Shown here piece after piece: positions 25,392 to 37,212 of a stretch of DNA of 64,000 bases. The position numbers and the translations under genes are program-made. The number at the start of each line of letters is the position of its first letter. Position 1 is the first letter of the stretch. A model generated the notes under the pieces. It saw nothing but the letters and a program-made list of their open reading frames with translations. It was not told the origin of the DNA and did no database searches. This DNA comes from Diatrype stigma (taxonomy: Eukaryota > Ascomycota > Sordariomycetes > Xylariales > Diatrypaceae): contig JAKJXP020000015.1 of NCBI GenBank assembly GCA_022225965.2, positions 248,001 through 312,000 on the forward strand. Reading direction: 5' to 3'.

Positions 25392-27735
25392 TCACGCAAC
25401 AGCAGCAGCAGGCAGGGCGCCACCCTCCTCCTTGCCTCCCCCCTCTTTCTCCTTCACAGGAACCGCATCCCCCACCCCCGCCCCCACGCTCCCGCTACTC
25501 TCGACGTCCACCTCCCCGGCCCCGGGTAAGCCCTCGCCCTTCCTCAGCCCCAGCTGGCGCGTGTCCCACCCGCGGCTCTCGAGGTACTCGCGGAAGCGGG
25601 CGTCCTCGAGCGCGATGGTGTCCTGGCCGACGTTGGGGAGGCACAGCAGGGCCAGGGCGCCCGACAGCACGCACAGGCTGGCGCTGACGAAGAAGGGGTA
25701 CTGGGCCGTGGCGACGGCGTCGGGACCCCCGGCCGCCTGGATGTAGGGGAACACCCACGTGCCCACGAAGGCGCCGATCTTGCCCACCGCCGCCGCGAAC
25801 CCGTAGTACTGGCCCCGGATCCCCGTCGCGCACGTCTTGGCCGCTAGCAGGCCGATGTTGTTCCCCGGGCCGAGCTCGCCTAGGGTGAGGAAGACTGTTG
25901 TGGCGGGTGGTGTTAATAAGTGCCTTTCTTCTTCTCTTTTTTTTTTTTTTCCTTTTTCGTCATCTCCCACTCCCCCTTTTTTGGGTTGGGGTGGAGGTCG
26001 GGGTACAGAAGCGATGTATATAGCTAGTATAGACCTGGGAACGAGGTGGACTTACTTCCGTACACGACGGCGAACGCGCCCACGAGCGACGGCTGCGACA
26101 GGTGGGCGTACACCCCGGCCATGATGAAGCCCACGATCGCCTGCAGCGTCACGCCCAGGACCAGCGTGTACCGCGGGCCCAACCAGTCACTGACGAAGGC
26201 GCCGAAGATGGTCCCGGGCAGGTAGAACAGGTTGATGACGGTGTTCCAGCCGAAGACGGTGGTCAGCGGGGCGCCGTCGCCGTAGATGTTGGAGAGGATG
26301 GTGCTGGAGTAGATGCCGAACGAGTAGGTGGAGAACTAATATCATGTGACCCGGGGGCGCCAGGTGGCCGTGTGCGCGTTTGTTTAGTCAGAAGTAAAAA
26401 GTAAAGGGGGTCCGAAGGAAGGGCAAAGGATAGACAGAAGGGAGGGGAGGGAGGAGGCAGCCGGCCTTACATCGTAGATGAACCATATCAGGCAGACGAC
26501 GAACAACCGCCACCCGTAGAACCGCCACACGAGCGCGTACGGCGTCCGCGCATACTTCATCGAGTGCTTGCTGAACTCCTCGGGCTCCTTGAGCCGGAGA
26601 CGCAGGACGAAGAGGATGAGCGGGAAAACGGTCCCGATTCCCAGGCTCGTCCGCCATATCGTGCTGTAGTACTTGTTTTGAGCGGCGGCGGCAACAACGT
26701 CTGAGGATTCGATCTGGTCAGCGGTTCCGCTTTTTGGATGTCGGGCTCCCGTCCCCCATCCCCACCCCCCCTTTTTCCTTCACTCCAACGTTCCTCTCCC
26801 ACCTCTTTTCCTTGGCTGAACTTACAAGGAACGAATGCTCCAATCACGAAGCCCCAGTCGATCATCGAATTCGTGAAGAGGATGAACCACCGGTTGCGGG
26901 TTCCCGATTTCAAGTCGCCGCTGGACTCGGCGCAACTTACGCTGCCAGCGGGGTATTCACCTGTGCACGCACGTTACTACATTGGCATTGGATTCCTCCA
27001 TGATGACAAGTAGCAAGGATAACTCCTTACCTCCAATGCCGATACCGACCTGCGCGCGCGCACAAAATCACACGAACTTGTTGTCAGAGTTCACGTGGTT
27101 CACATGACGTGGATAGAGTGATAGACGGGTATGCACCCAGGGGTATGCACCCAGGGCGACGACTTACGAAGAACCGCCACGCGGTCAGGATGTTGAACAT
27201 CCCCACGGCGTCTCCGTGGTAGTAAGACCCGGTGGCCAGAGCCGTGAAGATGATCAGGATGACGGTGGACACGAGGAGCGAACCGGTCCGGGACCACCTG
27301 TCGGCTAGAACGCCGAATAGGAGCTGACCGACTACCTAAAAAACACAGCAGACAGGCAACGCACATAGTATAAGCTTACGCTCATCTTCTCATTGCATTC
27401 ATTCATTTCTCAAGCCAACGAAATGACCGAAAAGCTTACCGTTCCCGCAAAGGCGATGTCCGAGACATATTTGGCTGCACCCGAGTTCGTATAGGTATCC
27501 GCGTATTCAAGCTTCAGCACGGTTACGACGGATCCGATGACCTATATCAATCACATCACAAGCATCAGACCTACGCCCTCTCTTCTCTCACCCGCACTCA
27601 CCACAACTGTCGCCTCAGTGGTGGATTGGATGCACGCACATTGTTGACGTAACCATCGGAGAACAGACCGGCGCCGCAAGCCAACACGGGCCAGATTGTT
27701 TCCCAGAACGGCCTCTGCTCGAGCGAGGCGTCCAT
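25392..27735 (-). CDS. MFS transporter, Git1/phosphate:H+ symporter type
   Basis: Eight exons: 27735-27640, 27541-27440, 27335-27168, 27049-27031, 26960-26826, 26700-26471, 26335-26056 and 25894-25392. All junctions keep frame; 510 residues. About twelve hydrophobic segments are visible. Family marks are SDGYVNNVIGSV in TM1, GVLADRWSRTGSL in the loop 2-3 motif, GIGIGGEYPAGSVSCAE in TM4, and RNRWFILFTNSMIDWGFV in TM5. These are the signatures of the phosphate/glycerophosphodiester permeases (Git1, Pho84). The GEYP motif and the RNRWFILF stretch point to Git1-like proteins, which import glycerophosphoinositol or glycerophosphocholine at the plasma membrane. The exact substrate cannot be told. 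The C-terminal tail is Gly/Glu/Lys-rich. Exon 4 is only 19 bases. The first exon has a GTGCGT donor. Confidence 0.9.
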
Positions 27736-30204
27736 GTCGTCGTCTTCTTCTCCTTCTCTGCTTCCTCGTCTCCCCTTTCAATTGACTGGGTAAACTAGCT
27801 TGCGCGAGACGAGCAAGAAAGGAAGAATGATCGAAGGCCAAAAAAAGGTGAAGTAAAGAAAGCCTTAGGCAACAACGCAAACCGAATCCCGGAGTGAGTT
27901 GAACGGTATGGGCCAGTATTTATCAGGGTTTTATTTACATGCCTGCATTTATTTGTAGCAAGACCAGAAAAGAGACGAGAAGAGAAGACCCACCAGCCTC
28001 TATTTTCCTCTTTTGAGAACCAACTTGCCGGGGGTGGCTGGACAGGTATAGATCATATGGTTATATCCGTGTGTAACACCAAGCACGTGGTTCAGATAAC
28101 AGGTTTACGACTTCCCTGGCTTGCTTTGCTTTCCCCCGTTAAGGGATGCGCCTCTGAACTGCGCCATTTGGGGATAGCTTCAGCCCACAAGAGATTGCGA
28201 TTACTACGAGTGGCCGATAACAGTTTGCTAGGGTCCTGGGGTCCCGGGGTTCTGGGGTCGTCCTGGACGGCCCGCTCTGGTAAAAGTTAATAACGGCAGG
28301 TGACTTACAGACTTACAGTGCGTAAGTCGTCATAACTATATCTAGGAGGCAGGTACTACCTAGGTAGGTACTGAAGCAATTAGAGACCGCCGGCATAGAA
28401 GCCCTTGAAAGTTAAAAGCCAAAACACCCTCCAAAGCAGCTCCGACTTCCGAGACATCGATACGTACGTACATGCTTGAGTATCTGGTAGCTACATACAT
28501 ACCCGGTAGCCCAATCAAACCCACATGTCTAACTCCAAACCCTTACCTTTGCAGGCAGGTGCAATCAGCTTCTCTTAGTGAACCATGTGCGGCGGCGGCG
28601 GAGGCGGCGTCGCGGTCGCCGTGGACCCAACCCAATGGGGCGTCCAATGGAGCCCCTTGCAGCCCCCCGGTCAGCTCCGTTAAACAAGGCTTCCTGCGCT
28701 TGGCCCGATCCTGATCGGGACGATTGCATTCTTCCTCCACACGCAACAACTGCCTTGTAATAAACCGCTATGCAGCCAATATAAGGGTTTCCTGAGGTTC
28801 ATGACGGCTGAAAGACTAGGCTAGGCACCTTGTCTTGTCTGTCAGTTTCGTGAACTCGGTGGTGGAGAGGAGGAGATGTGAGACATCAGAGTGTCAGCGA
28901 AGGGTCCCGTGGATGCTGCATTGCTGACCACCCCACGCCGCCCCGCTGCTCGGTGGCCATTCGATATAACTCATTGATACAAGTTAGCTTTTCGATAACA
29001 TAACGGCGAGCCCGCGGCTTCGGTGGTGGTAATGAATCTACCTGCTCGCCCGGGTAGCCCATCTGTCCGCCTGTCGTTGGAAAGCTATCATTGCGCTTGA
29101 TGCATCATAGTGGGCATGAGCAAGGAGGGGCGTATGTACCTCCGTCGACCCTGGATATCATAGATGCGTCAAATCTAGTTAGATATACAATCGCCTATGC
29201 CAAGCCCTGGCGTTTAGCGCAGCCAAAAGCTTGTCTGCGAAGCTTATTATCTATCCGCAAAGCTTAGGCCGTGGAAAGTAGGAACCGGTCGTCAGATAGC
29301 GCCTTATTAGAAGGTCTAATTAGAACGAATCTGTATCCATTACCTCGCTCCTCCAAACCCTGAGCTTCTGCTCAGATATTTGACTGATCGACTGGTTGCT
29401 CGAAAAATATCTCAGGGGTAACAACCCTCAAACCTCTTCTCAGAGCGACGCAGCACTACTGTTGTTTTATTCATATACAATGGGGTTAGTGAGATGAAAG
29501 TCTTTATAGGCTTTTGTCGTATATTACGTTTTATGGGAAAGTTTAGCCCGTCTTTTATCTCCTTAACTTTCCAGTTCGCTGTAAACTTGGTACGGCAAGG
29601 TCATGATATGTCCTCGATCGAGCTGTTGGAGTCACACACATGTACGGATGGAAGCATCTATGGAGCAATTGGTACATACTGGGGAAGAAGAGTAGAATAA
29701 AAATGAAAGTAAACACCAGTCCTGTTTTATACGCACCTTGACGGATCAATGGACAGCACAGTCTTAGACTATCCCGTAATATAGACAATACTTCCTTCAC
29801 GCCGACGACCCGTAGGTAACCTAAAGTGTTCCTTAGGATATTCGCACCCCGGACTGTATCCTCCCTATAGGTAGGCGCTCTGGAGATTTTACTATTGTCA
29901 TATCATTAAAATTAGCCAGTAATTTCCACTGAATGGCAACTCAAAGGTCGTTCGTGTTTAAGTGGTTTCTAGCAGAAGGCTTGATTGATGTTAGTCCTGT
30001 AAAATGTTACAGAGAATAAGACACTAGCTAAGGCAACAAACCAGAGCTTCTCTCAGCCCTGAGCTATGGACATCGTACAGCAGAATATGTTAATACATCT
30101 ACGTCTCGGAAGGCATGTACTACATAAAGCTGGATCAGAAACAGTTTTCCAACCTCATAAGCCATTTTCAGGCTTGTTGCCGGAAGCCCGTCCCTGGTCG
30201 CAGG
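27736..30204. other. Long intergenic region
   Basis: 2.5 kb upstream of the transporter and downstream of the Fpg gene. Contains TACCTAGGTA at 28357-28366 and a GGCGGCGGCGGAGGCGGC stretch near 28590. Short ORFs show no domains. I see no RNA gene. Confidence 0.5.
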
Positions 30205-31390
30205 TTATTTTGTGGCACTGAGTCTCGTAGAGCGCCTTCTGCCTGGCTCTGGGGCAGGAATAGGCGCATCCTGTACTTTCTTAATCGCTTTCGCTTTTGG
30301 TGTTTTGGCTTTCTTAGTCGGTTGCTCCTCAACCACCGTTTTGCTCGAGGTTTTCCTCTTGCTTGATGTTTCGAAGTATTGGCTCTTGCTTTCCTTGCCA
30401 GTACCATCGGTCTCCTCCTTTGCATCATCGGTCGTCGTGCGCCCTCTTTTCTTCTGGATACTCGGAACAACACAGCTGGTACGACCTCCGACGGTGATGA
30501 AAGTGAGCTTCTCGCCATTGGGCAACGTGGTCGCGGCGTCTTTCTTCCCCTTGCCCCACCGATGCTTGAAAAGCCAGTCCTCGGGGAATTCGTCCGAGTT
30601 GCCCAGCTTTTCTACGGCCGTACCGCAAACATACCGGACGGCATTATATAGCGTGGCGATGTCGGAGTCGTCAAAGTCGTCGCAGTACTGCTCCGGGTGC
30701 AGCTTTGCCTGATACATGATCTCGTCCCCTACCCAGTTGCCGATCCCACTGATGACGGCCTGGTCTAGCAGGAGGGCCTTGATAGGTATGTGCTTCTTTC
30801 TCATCTTCGTCTTCAGATACTCTTCCGTAAAGACGTCCTTATCGACGACGGGATCTGGCCCGTTCTCAACGAGAGGTGAGTGCTTCCGGATGTCTTCAGC
30901 AGCGCAGTCGACCAGGCGGACGCGGCCGAAGCGTCTCGCGTCCGAGAAGGCCACCTCGACCTTGGGCTTGCTGTCGGTCTCTAGCTGGAACTTCCAGAAT
31001 CTAGGGGGCCAATCGTCCTTGTCCCCTTTGGACCTCCCTTCGTACCGGTTGTACGCGGTCTGCTGCCCCCGGATGTGGATCCAGCCGGTCATGCCAAGGT
31101 GCATGACAGGGTGTGGAGGCTTGTCGAGGAGTAGCCAGAAGTATTTGCCTTGCCTACCACTTCCGATCACCTTCTTGCCCGTGAGAGCCTTCTCAAACTC
31201 GGGGCCGCTGGTCCCGACCTTGCCGAAGATGTTGCTGTCATCAGGGGCCAGGACCCTGCTGATTCTCTTCCCAACTAGGTGGAGTTGTAGAAAATGAGTA
31301 AGCCGTGCAACTTCGCGGTTCAAAACAATTAGCAAATTCAGCTTCATGTGGCGGTAGGACACGTTCCTTACCTTCGGCTATTTCGGGCAT
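30205..31390 (-). CDS. Formamidopyrimidine-DNA glycosylase (Fpg/Nei family)
   Basis: Two exons, 31390-31372 (19 bases) and 31310-30205, with an intron bearing a GTAAGG donor; 374 residues. After Met removal the mature N-terminus is PE (MPEIAEVARLTHFLQLHL), the catalytic Pro and Glu of bifunctional Fpg/Nei glycosylases. The helix-two-turn-helix reads GIGNWVGDEIMYQAKLHPEQ. In place of a four-cysteine zinc finger the protein has FITVGGRTSCVVPSIQKK, a zincless finger that retains the Arg which contacts DNA, as in plant Fpg and animal NEIL1. The tail (last about 100 residues) is Lys/Arg/Thr-rich, with KKAKTPKAKAIKK as a likely nuclear signal. The enzyme removes oxidised bases and nicks the abasic site. 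It lies head to head with the PRPP synthetase gene, 1.66 kb away. Confidence 0.93.
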
Positions 31391-33049
31391 GATGAGTAGC
31401 AAGTTACACTTATACAGCAATAAGAGAATAGGGGTATTACAATAGCAGCAAGTGAATTCGGAAGAAAGCCAAAATAAAACGGTTAACTATCCCTTTTAAC
31501 TCCGGATGAAAATAAGAATAAAATGCAATGCTGTCAACTGAAATCCAAGACAATGGGGATTTGTCAGTGAGCCCAAAACGAAATCCTGAGAAGCATAAGC
31601 AAAATTGTCTGGTTTAATGCCTGGTTCAATGACGCGCCCTTTCTAGTCAACGCGTTCGCAGCCTAGCCATAGCCAGGGCTGCCAGGGTTGAAGATGGCCT
31701 GGCCAGGTAGGCAGAACTACATACAACAGCCCTGTACGATATCCAAGTCCCGTCAGCGCTACAGGATGCAGGGCTGCCTAGGCATCAGCTACAATACAGC
31801 CCAGACGGCCTACCGGGTAGGTACTCCATACAGCTCTAGGAGATAAGATCTAGACCCTTGCGAAAATCTCTTGACGCCATACATCGCCATATATTTGAGT
31901 AGCACCAACCCGTCGCTTGGATTGCTGATTGCTGTATTGTGCATACTAGTACTATAACTACCTAGGTAGGATGCAGCAGTTTTCTTTTTTTCCCCCTCCA
32001 AAAAACTCATCGCAGCCAATGTTGTCAAAGAAGTACCCCACACGTCTCTGTGCTGTAATATGCTTTGGTGCAATGAGATTTTGGTGCAAATAGAGCCACA
32101 AGTTCGGGTCCCAGGTAACAACACACACAGTGACACACACACACAATACTTTACTTATTAAGGTGACAACTCTCGGGGCTTCTGGTTGGTCGCAGCCCCT
32201 GTACTCGTCCTCTTTACCACCTTCAGCCCCTCCATGCCCGTCAGTTTGGGGGGGAAATTCGTCTCACCATCAACACTAAGTCCAATTAGCTCTTTGTCAA
32301 TATTCATTAAGTACTTCAGGACTGTAACAACCTGGCAGGTCAAAGTCTTAGGTCTAGGTAGGTAGGGGTACTATACATACATATCTACCCTGCTAATGAC
32401 TCGTCACCCTAGCCTTTCGCAATGGAACTTGAAAAACACGCCTTGTCGAGAGTTGGATTTCTCTGTCCCTAAAATCATCCCTAATTAAATAATTGAGCAA
32501 GAACTTCAACTCCATACTCTTTGTTTCCCCCAGCTTCGACGACCCCGCGTTTTTGTCGGTGTCAAGTCACCACGAAGCAAGTTTTCACGAGACTACGCAT
32601 AAACTCGGCATTGACCAGTGACGTCGGCTGAATTATCAATTTACCGCGATCGGAGCAAATAGGAATCTTCACCGAGGAAATTCTTCAATTCTTCAATTCT
32701 CGATCCGCAAAAGTTGCGAAACACGTTGTTACTTGCCTACCTACTTACACTACAACACATCAACACATCAACACATCATCATCCTCGCACTTGCAACATC
32801 CCTTCTTGAAGGTTCCTTGGCCCTTCCTTTACTTCACTTCAAATCCTGCCAGGATTGCAGGTATTGCCGAGTCTACGTACCAAGTACCTAAGTACCTACC
32901 TACCTTACACCACTTGTCTTACACCATCGATCTTCCATAAATCTTCCTTCTTCGACAGCACAAGCGAACACGCCAAACCTCCGACTTGATCCTCTCCTTT
33001 GCCCAAGCTCCAGGTCCATTTTCGCAAATCCAAAGTCGATCACGCCAAC
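31391..33049. other. Divergent promoter region, Fpg / PRPP synthetase
   Basis: No gene. Contains TACCTAGGTA at 31959-31968, a CACACA run near 32125-32145 and CAACACATCA triplets near 32750-32780. A long pyrimidine-rich leader precedes the PRPP synthetase ATG. Confidence 0.55.
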
Positions 33050-34596
33050 ATGGTGAGAAATATCGTCATCCTCTCGGGGAATTCCCACCCTACCCTCACC
33101 GACAGCATCTGCAACATGCTGGGAGTGCCTGCCGGCAACCGCATTCTAAGCAAGTTTTCCGTCGGAGAGACCCGCTGCGAGATCAAAGACTCGGTTCGAG
33201 GAAAAGATGTGTTCATCATCCAATCTGGAGGTGGAGCAGTCAATGACCACCTAATGGAGCTATGTATAAGTATGCGATGCGCGTGTACCCTCATATGAAA
33301 GCAGACGACTGACGACATGTAGTGATCTCGGCATGCAAAACAGGCTCGGCGAAGAGAGTTACCGCGGTGCTCCCATTGTTTCCCTACTCTCGGCAACCAG
33401 ATCTACCATATAACAAGGTTGGCGCGCCCTTATCCAGACCACCGTCCGAAGTACCCAAAGACAAATACACATTCGAGAGCGTACCCGCTACTCCAGCCCC
33501 GGGCATTGCGAAGAGTGCAAGTTTCACTCACCACGACCTCACCAAGGTATTGAACAAAACGTCGCTTACGAATGGATCCGGCAACGGCACCCCCCGAGTG
33601 AATGGCCACGGCGAGAACTACTTCGGTAACGGCGAGACAAGCAAGGCCGGCCATGCCCCTCACAGCTCCACGTCGTCCAACGCCGGAAACTTTACGACCC
33701 ACGATTACGAGAACACCTCGTCCTTAATAACGTCGTTCCAGGCCCAGCCCGGGTACAAGCGGTGGGTGGCACAGGCTGGTACTCTGGTAGCGGATTTGGT
33801 CACTTGTGCCGGGGCCGACCAGTAAGTCTCCGACTTGATAGCGGATCGTTCGTCGAGTTCCCTGGAGGGCTTGCTATGGAACCCTTTCGGCGGACTACCC
33901 TGATCTCCGATAATTGTCAAAAAGAATACTGCTAATATCCTATGCAGCGTAGTGGCGCTGGATCTCCATGATCCCCAGTACCAAGGATTCTTCGACATAC
34001 CGATGGACAACCTGTATGGTAGGCCCTTATTAAAGCGGTATATACAGCAGAACATTCCCGACTTTAAGGACGCCGTGATTGTGAGTCCGGATGCGGGAGG
34101 CGCGAAGCGAGCTACGGCCATCGCTGATAGCCTGGGCATGGAGTTTGCTCTCATCCACAAGGTAAGGGAAAGTGACGTATTTCAACTGTGTTGCCAAACT
34201 CACCCATTCATCTAGGAACGCCGGCCGACGAGAATCACGGATCGGCAGAACGCAACTATGATGCTCGTAGGCAATGTTTCCGGACGTGTCTGCATTCTGA
34301 TCGACGATCTTGCAGATACGGCCAACACGATCACACGCGCCGCCAAGTTGCTGCGGAAAGAGGGTGCCACGACCATTTACGCCCTCATTACGCACGGTGT
34401 CCTGAGTGGTGATGCGCTCTCGCGTGTCAATGCGTCTGCCCTGGACAAGGTCATAGTGACAAACTCCGTGCCTCAAGACGAGCATAAACGGCTGTGCCCA
34501 AAGCTGGAGGTCCTAGATGTCTCCTCTATCTTCGCCGAGGCCATCCGTCGCATCCATCACGGGGAGTCGATTAGTGTTTTGTTTCAGTACGATTGA
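33050..34596 (+). CDS. PRS1: Ribose-phosphate pyrophosphokinase (PRPP synthetase, Prs1-like with insertion)
   Basis: Four exons: 33050-33269, 33323-33821, 33948-34161 and 34216-34596; 437 residues. Makes PRPP from ribose-5-phosphate and ATP for purine, pyrimidine, His and Trp synthesis. Visible motifs: [15 protein letters not shown] at the N-terminus; [14 protein letters not shown] and [18 protein letters not shown]; the PRPP-synthase signature [20 protein letters not shown]; the catalytic flexible loop after [13 protein letters not shown]; and the PRPP loop [17 protein letters not shown]. Between PYSRQ and the resuming core ([17 protein letters not shown]) there are about 125 residues where canonical enzymes have about ten. 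This is a low-complexity Ser/Asn/Gly-rich insertion like the non-homologous region of yeast Prs1/Prs5. The first donor was placed at 33270 (GTATGC) because it restores the conserved ELxIMISACK reading. Confidence 0.94.
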
Positions 34597-36374
34597 GCGG
34601 ACCGGGGATGCGAAGAACACAACAAGACATGTCATCTATGACGCTCGCTATGGAGCTTCTTGGCATTTTCACGGGTAAATGAACCAAGGTCTTCAGGGGA
34701 CAAGATAGGCTCCTCACTGGCCCAAAGCGGCTGAACTGTCTGTGGACAGGCTGCTTGCCTAATACCTTCATTCTCCATTCCAAGGGGTGAACTGAGAAAA
34801 GCGCGAGTCCCCCCTGGTGGTGCCTTATCGCGGGTTGGGAGGCCACCCCCCAAGGGCACCTAGTAGGTATCATCATACCTAGGTAGACATTGGCGGATAC
34901 GCCAACAGTAAGTAAGACTTTCCTGCCTAGTCTTACCGCGCTATGGGCATAGAATTTTTAGACTTTGGACGGGTTATTAGTAGGAGTTTCTCAAAGAAAC
35001 AAGAAACAAGGTATCTCATAGAGACGGTTCCTGAATGGGCAATAACCAAAAAGGTCTTGCATGATTCTGCTTCAGTGCAAATGCTACGTGCCCAACGAAG
35101 CTATACAAGGCTACATGCAATCAGACTGACCCTGTCCTGTCCAGAGAGAAAATTCCCACCGTGTAGAAGCATTGTGGGATCTTTCTTTCTAACACAGGGC
35201 GGCTCGTATATATATTATAAGAACCTCCGACTCCGCTCGGTGAAGATGGGCAGCTCTGTTTAGCAGCTTCTATTGCCAAAGAAAGCTAGCTATACATGTA
35301 GACCTGCATAGGCCAGGACAAATGATTGGGGAGAAAAGAAAGTCACATGTGATTCAGCATTACAGAGAAGGGCTTAGTCAACCAACATGGGAACGAACTT
35401 TGAATTTACATTAGTTTGCACATCTGCAGGAATCTATCACTATCACTGTCATATGTTTCATTGGTGTCTTCCAACCCCTTCTATTCGGTAGGTATGCTGC
35501 CATCCTGTTTCTGATGTGTCCGGTACTATGTAGAGAACTAGTAAATCAAATCAAAGCAGAAGCCAAATGGACCCCATACTTAGTAAACCCTGTGATTTGC
35601 AAGAGCCCCTATAAATTTTGGTCCGGTATAGCCCGACGCAGATATCGTTTTGATACCAGCCGCCAGTCGACCCCCTATCTAGTAAAGCTTAGGTAATTCT
35701 TACCCCACCCCCGGAGACTGACACTCAGGGGTAACAAGTGAAGCCAACGATGTAACTACATAACAAGATCATGCAGTGACTGATTTTACTAACACTATCA
35801 ACAATAAGAATGAGTCGAGAAGTATTGATCTTACAGTGCTACTGACCCCATAACAACCCCCCCAGCATGAGTAGACGGGCCGGAACCAGCACACCTAGTC
35901 TACCTCCTGGATGAACCGAGCAGTCCATCTGGCTAACGTGAACTCACGTTCACTGGGAAAACAACAAAGAACAGCTTTGATTACAACAACTTTGTTTATG
36001 ACATAACATCGCATCTTTTGTACATCTGCCTGCCTGCCTGTGAGAGTAACCCAAGGATTAAGCCGAGCGTCCCCTTAAGCAGCAGGCCTCATCCTCCTAC
36101 GTCGTACAAACAAATCGTATGGCGAACATCGGCCGACGTTAGAGACACATAAGTACTTACCTAACCTAACCTCAGGTGCGTTTCCCTTCTCTCCTAAGGT
36201 ATCAAGAAACCAATATCCTGCCCGGTAACACCGCGCACATACACGGCACCGGAAACTATTCCAAGGCTGTTTTCCTTTTTCACATCCTCCGCCTAAAACC
36301 AACATAAAATCACTTGATCACTAGGCCGGCCAACCTCACTATCGCAACCGCAATCTCTCTCTCCTTCCGTCTGT
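34597..36374. other. Intergenic region between convergent genes
   Basis: 3' flanks of the PRPP synthetase gene and PEX11. TACCTAGGTA at 34876-34885. An ORF at 34943-35263 has no recognisable features and is treated as chance. Confidence 0.55.
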
Positions 36375-37212
36375 CTACGCCGTCTTCTTCCACTGGGTGT
36401 ACACGCCGATCAAACTGCTCAGGGTGCCCGCCAGGCCGACGAGGCCATCGTCGAGCGCGACCCAGCCCAGGGAGGATGACGGGATGGTCAGGTCACAGAG
36501 ATCGGAGAGCAGCTGAAGCTGGCTTGTTTTCCGCTCACTATCATTGCGCACATGAGTTTTGTCTCCTGGTCAGCAAAAATGGTATTTCATCATCATATAA
36601 GTGTAATCAGGGATGGGAAGGGGGGATATAGGGGGAATAGGGGGAATGGGTGGCGGAAACTCACATAGCGATCCTCTTGCTCTCCACCACGCCCTCGCCC
36701 TCCTTCTTATCGAGCTTCGCCTCGCGCTCGCGCAGCCGGTACAGGGTGTAGGCCTGGGCGACGACGCTGCAGGCCAGGCCGGCGGCCCAGAAGCGGGCGG
36801 CCTCGCGGCCGGCGCGCTTGGCGCCGTCCCAGCGGCGGACGCCCGCGGCGTCCAGCACCGTGGTCATGTCGAGGGTCAGGTAGCCGGCGTAGCCGAGCTG
36901 GCGGCCGACGGTGGCGTACCGCAGGACGGGGTCCCCGCCTGCCTTACCGCTGTCGGTGGCCAGGGCGGCCGCCTTGAGGTGCTCGAGGAACTTGCCGACG
37001 CGCAGCAGCTTGCGCGCCAGGCCCAGCTGCTTCTTGAGCGCCTCGAAGGGCGCGATCTCCGACGAGGTCCCGTTCGTCCGCAAAAGGTACCACGCGTAGA
37101 ACCGCGCGAAGTACTGGATCGTCCGCAGCAGCTTGTCGCGCCCCGTCGTCGTCGCCGCGTACTTCAGGTAGTGCGATACCGTGGGGTGGTAGATGAGCGC
37201 GTCGGCGACCAT
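36375..37212 (-). CDS. PEX11: Peroxisomal membrane protein Pex11
   Basis: Two exons, 37212-36665 and 36537-36375, with a 127-bp intron (GTGAGT donor, TAG acceptor); 236 residues, the usual size. Pex11 drives elongation and division of peroxisomes. The N-terminus has the amphipathic region VSHYLKYAATTTGRDKLLRTIQY. The middle has KKQLGLARKLLRVGKFLEHLKAA, typical of the family. The C-terminal exon reads LLSDLCDLTIPSSSLGW, then VALDDGLVGLAGTLSSLIGVY, the conserved terminal hydrophobic segment, and ends QWKKTA. The coding sequence is strongly GC-rich, which creates long ORFs on the other strand. The acceptor at 36538 was chosen because only that frame continues the family C-terminus. Confidence 0.93.

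Noticed and set aside
28578..28760. Arg-rich short ORF
   Set aside because: Product of a GGC-rich repeat; no supporting features.
34943..35263. 106-codon ORF downstream of PRPP synthetase
   Set aside because: No homology recognised and no promoter context.
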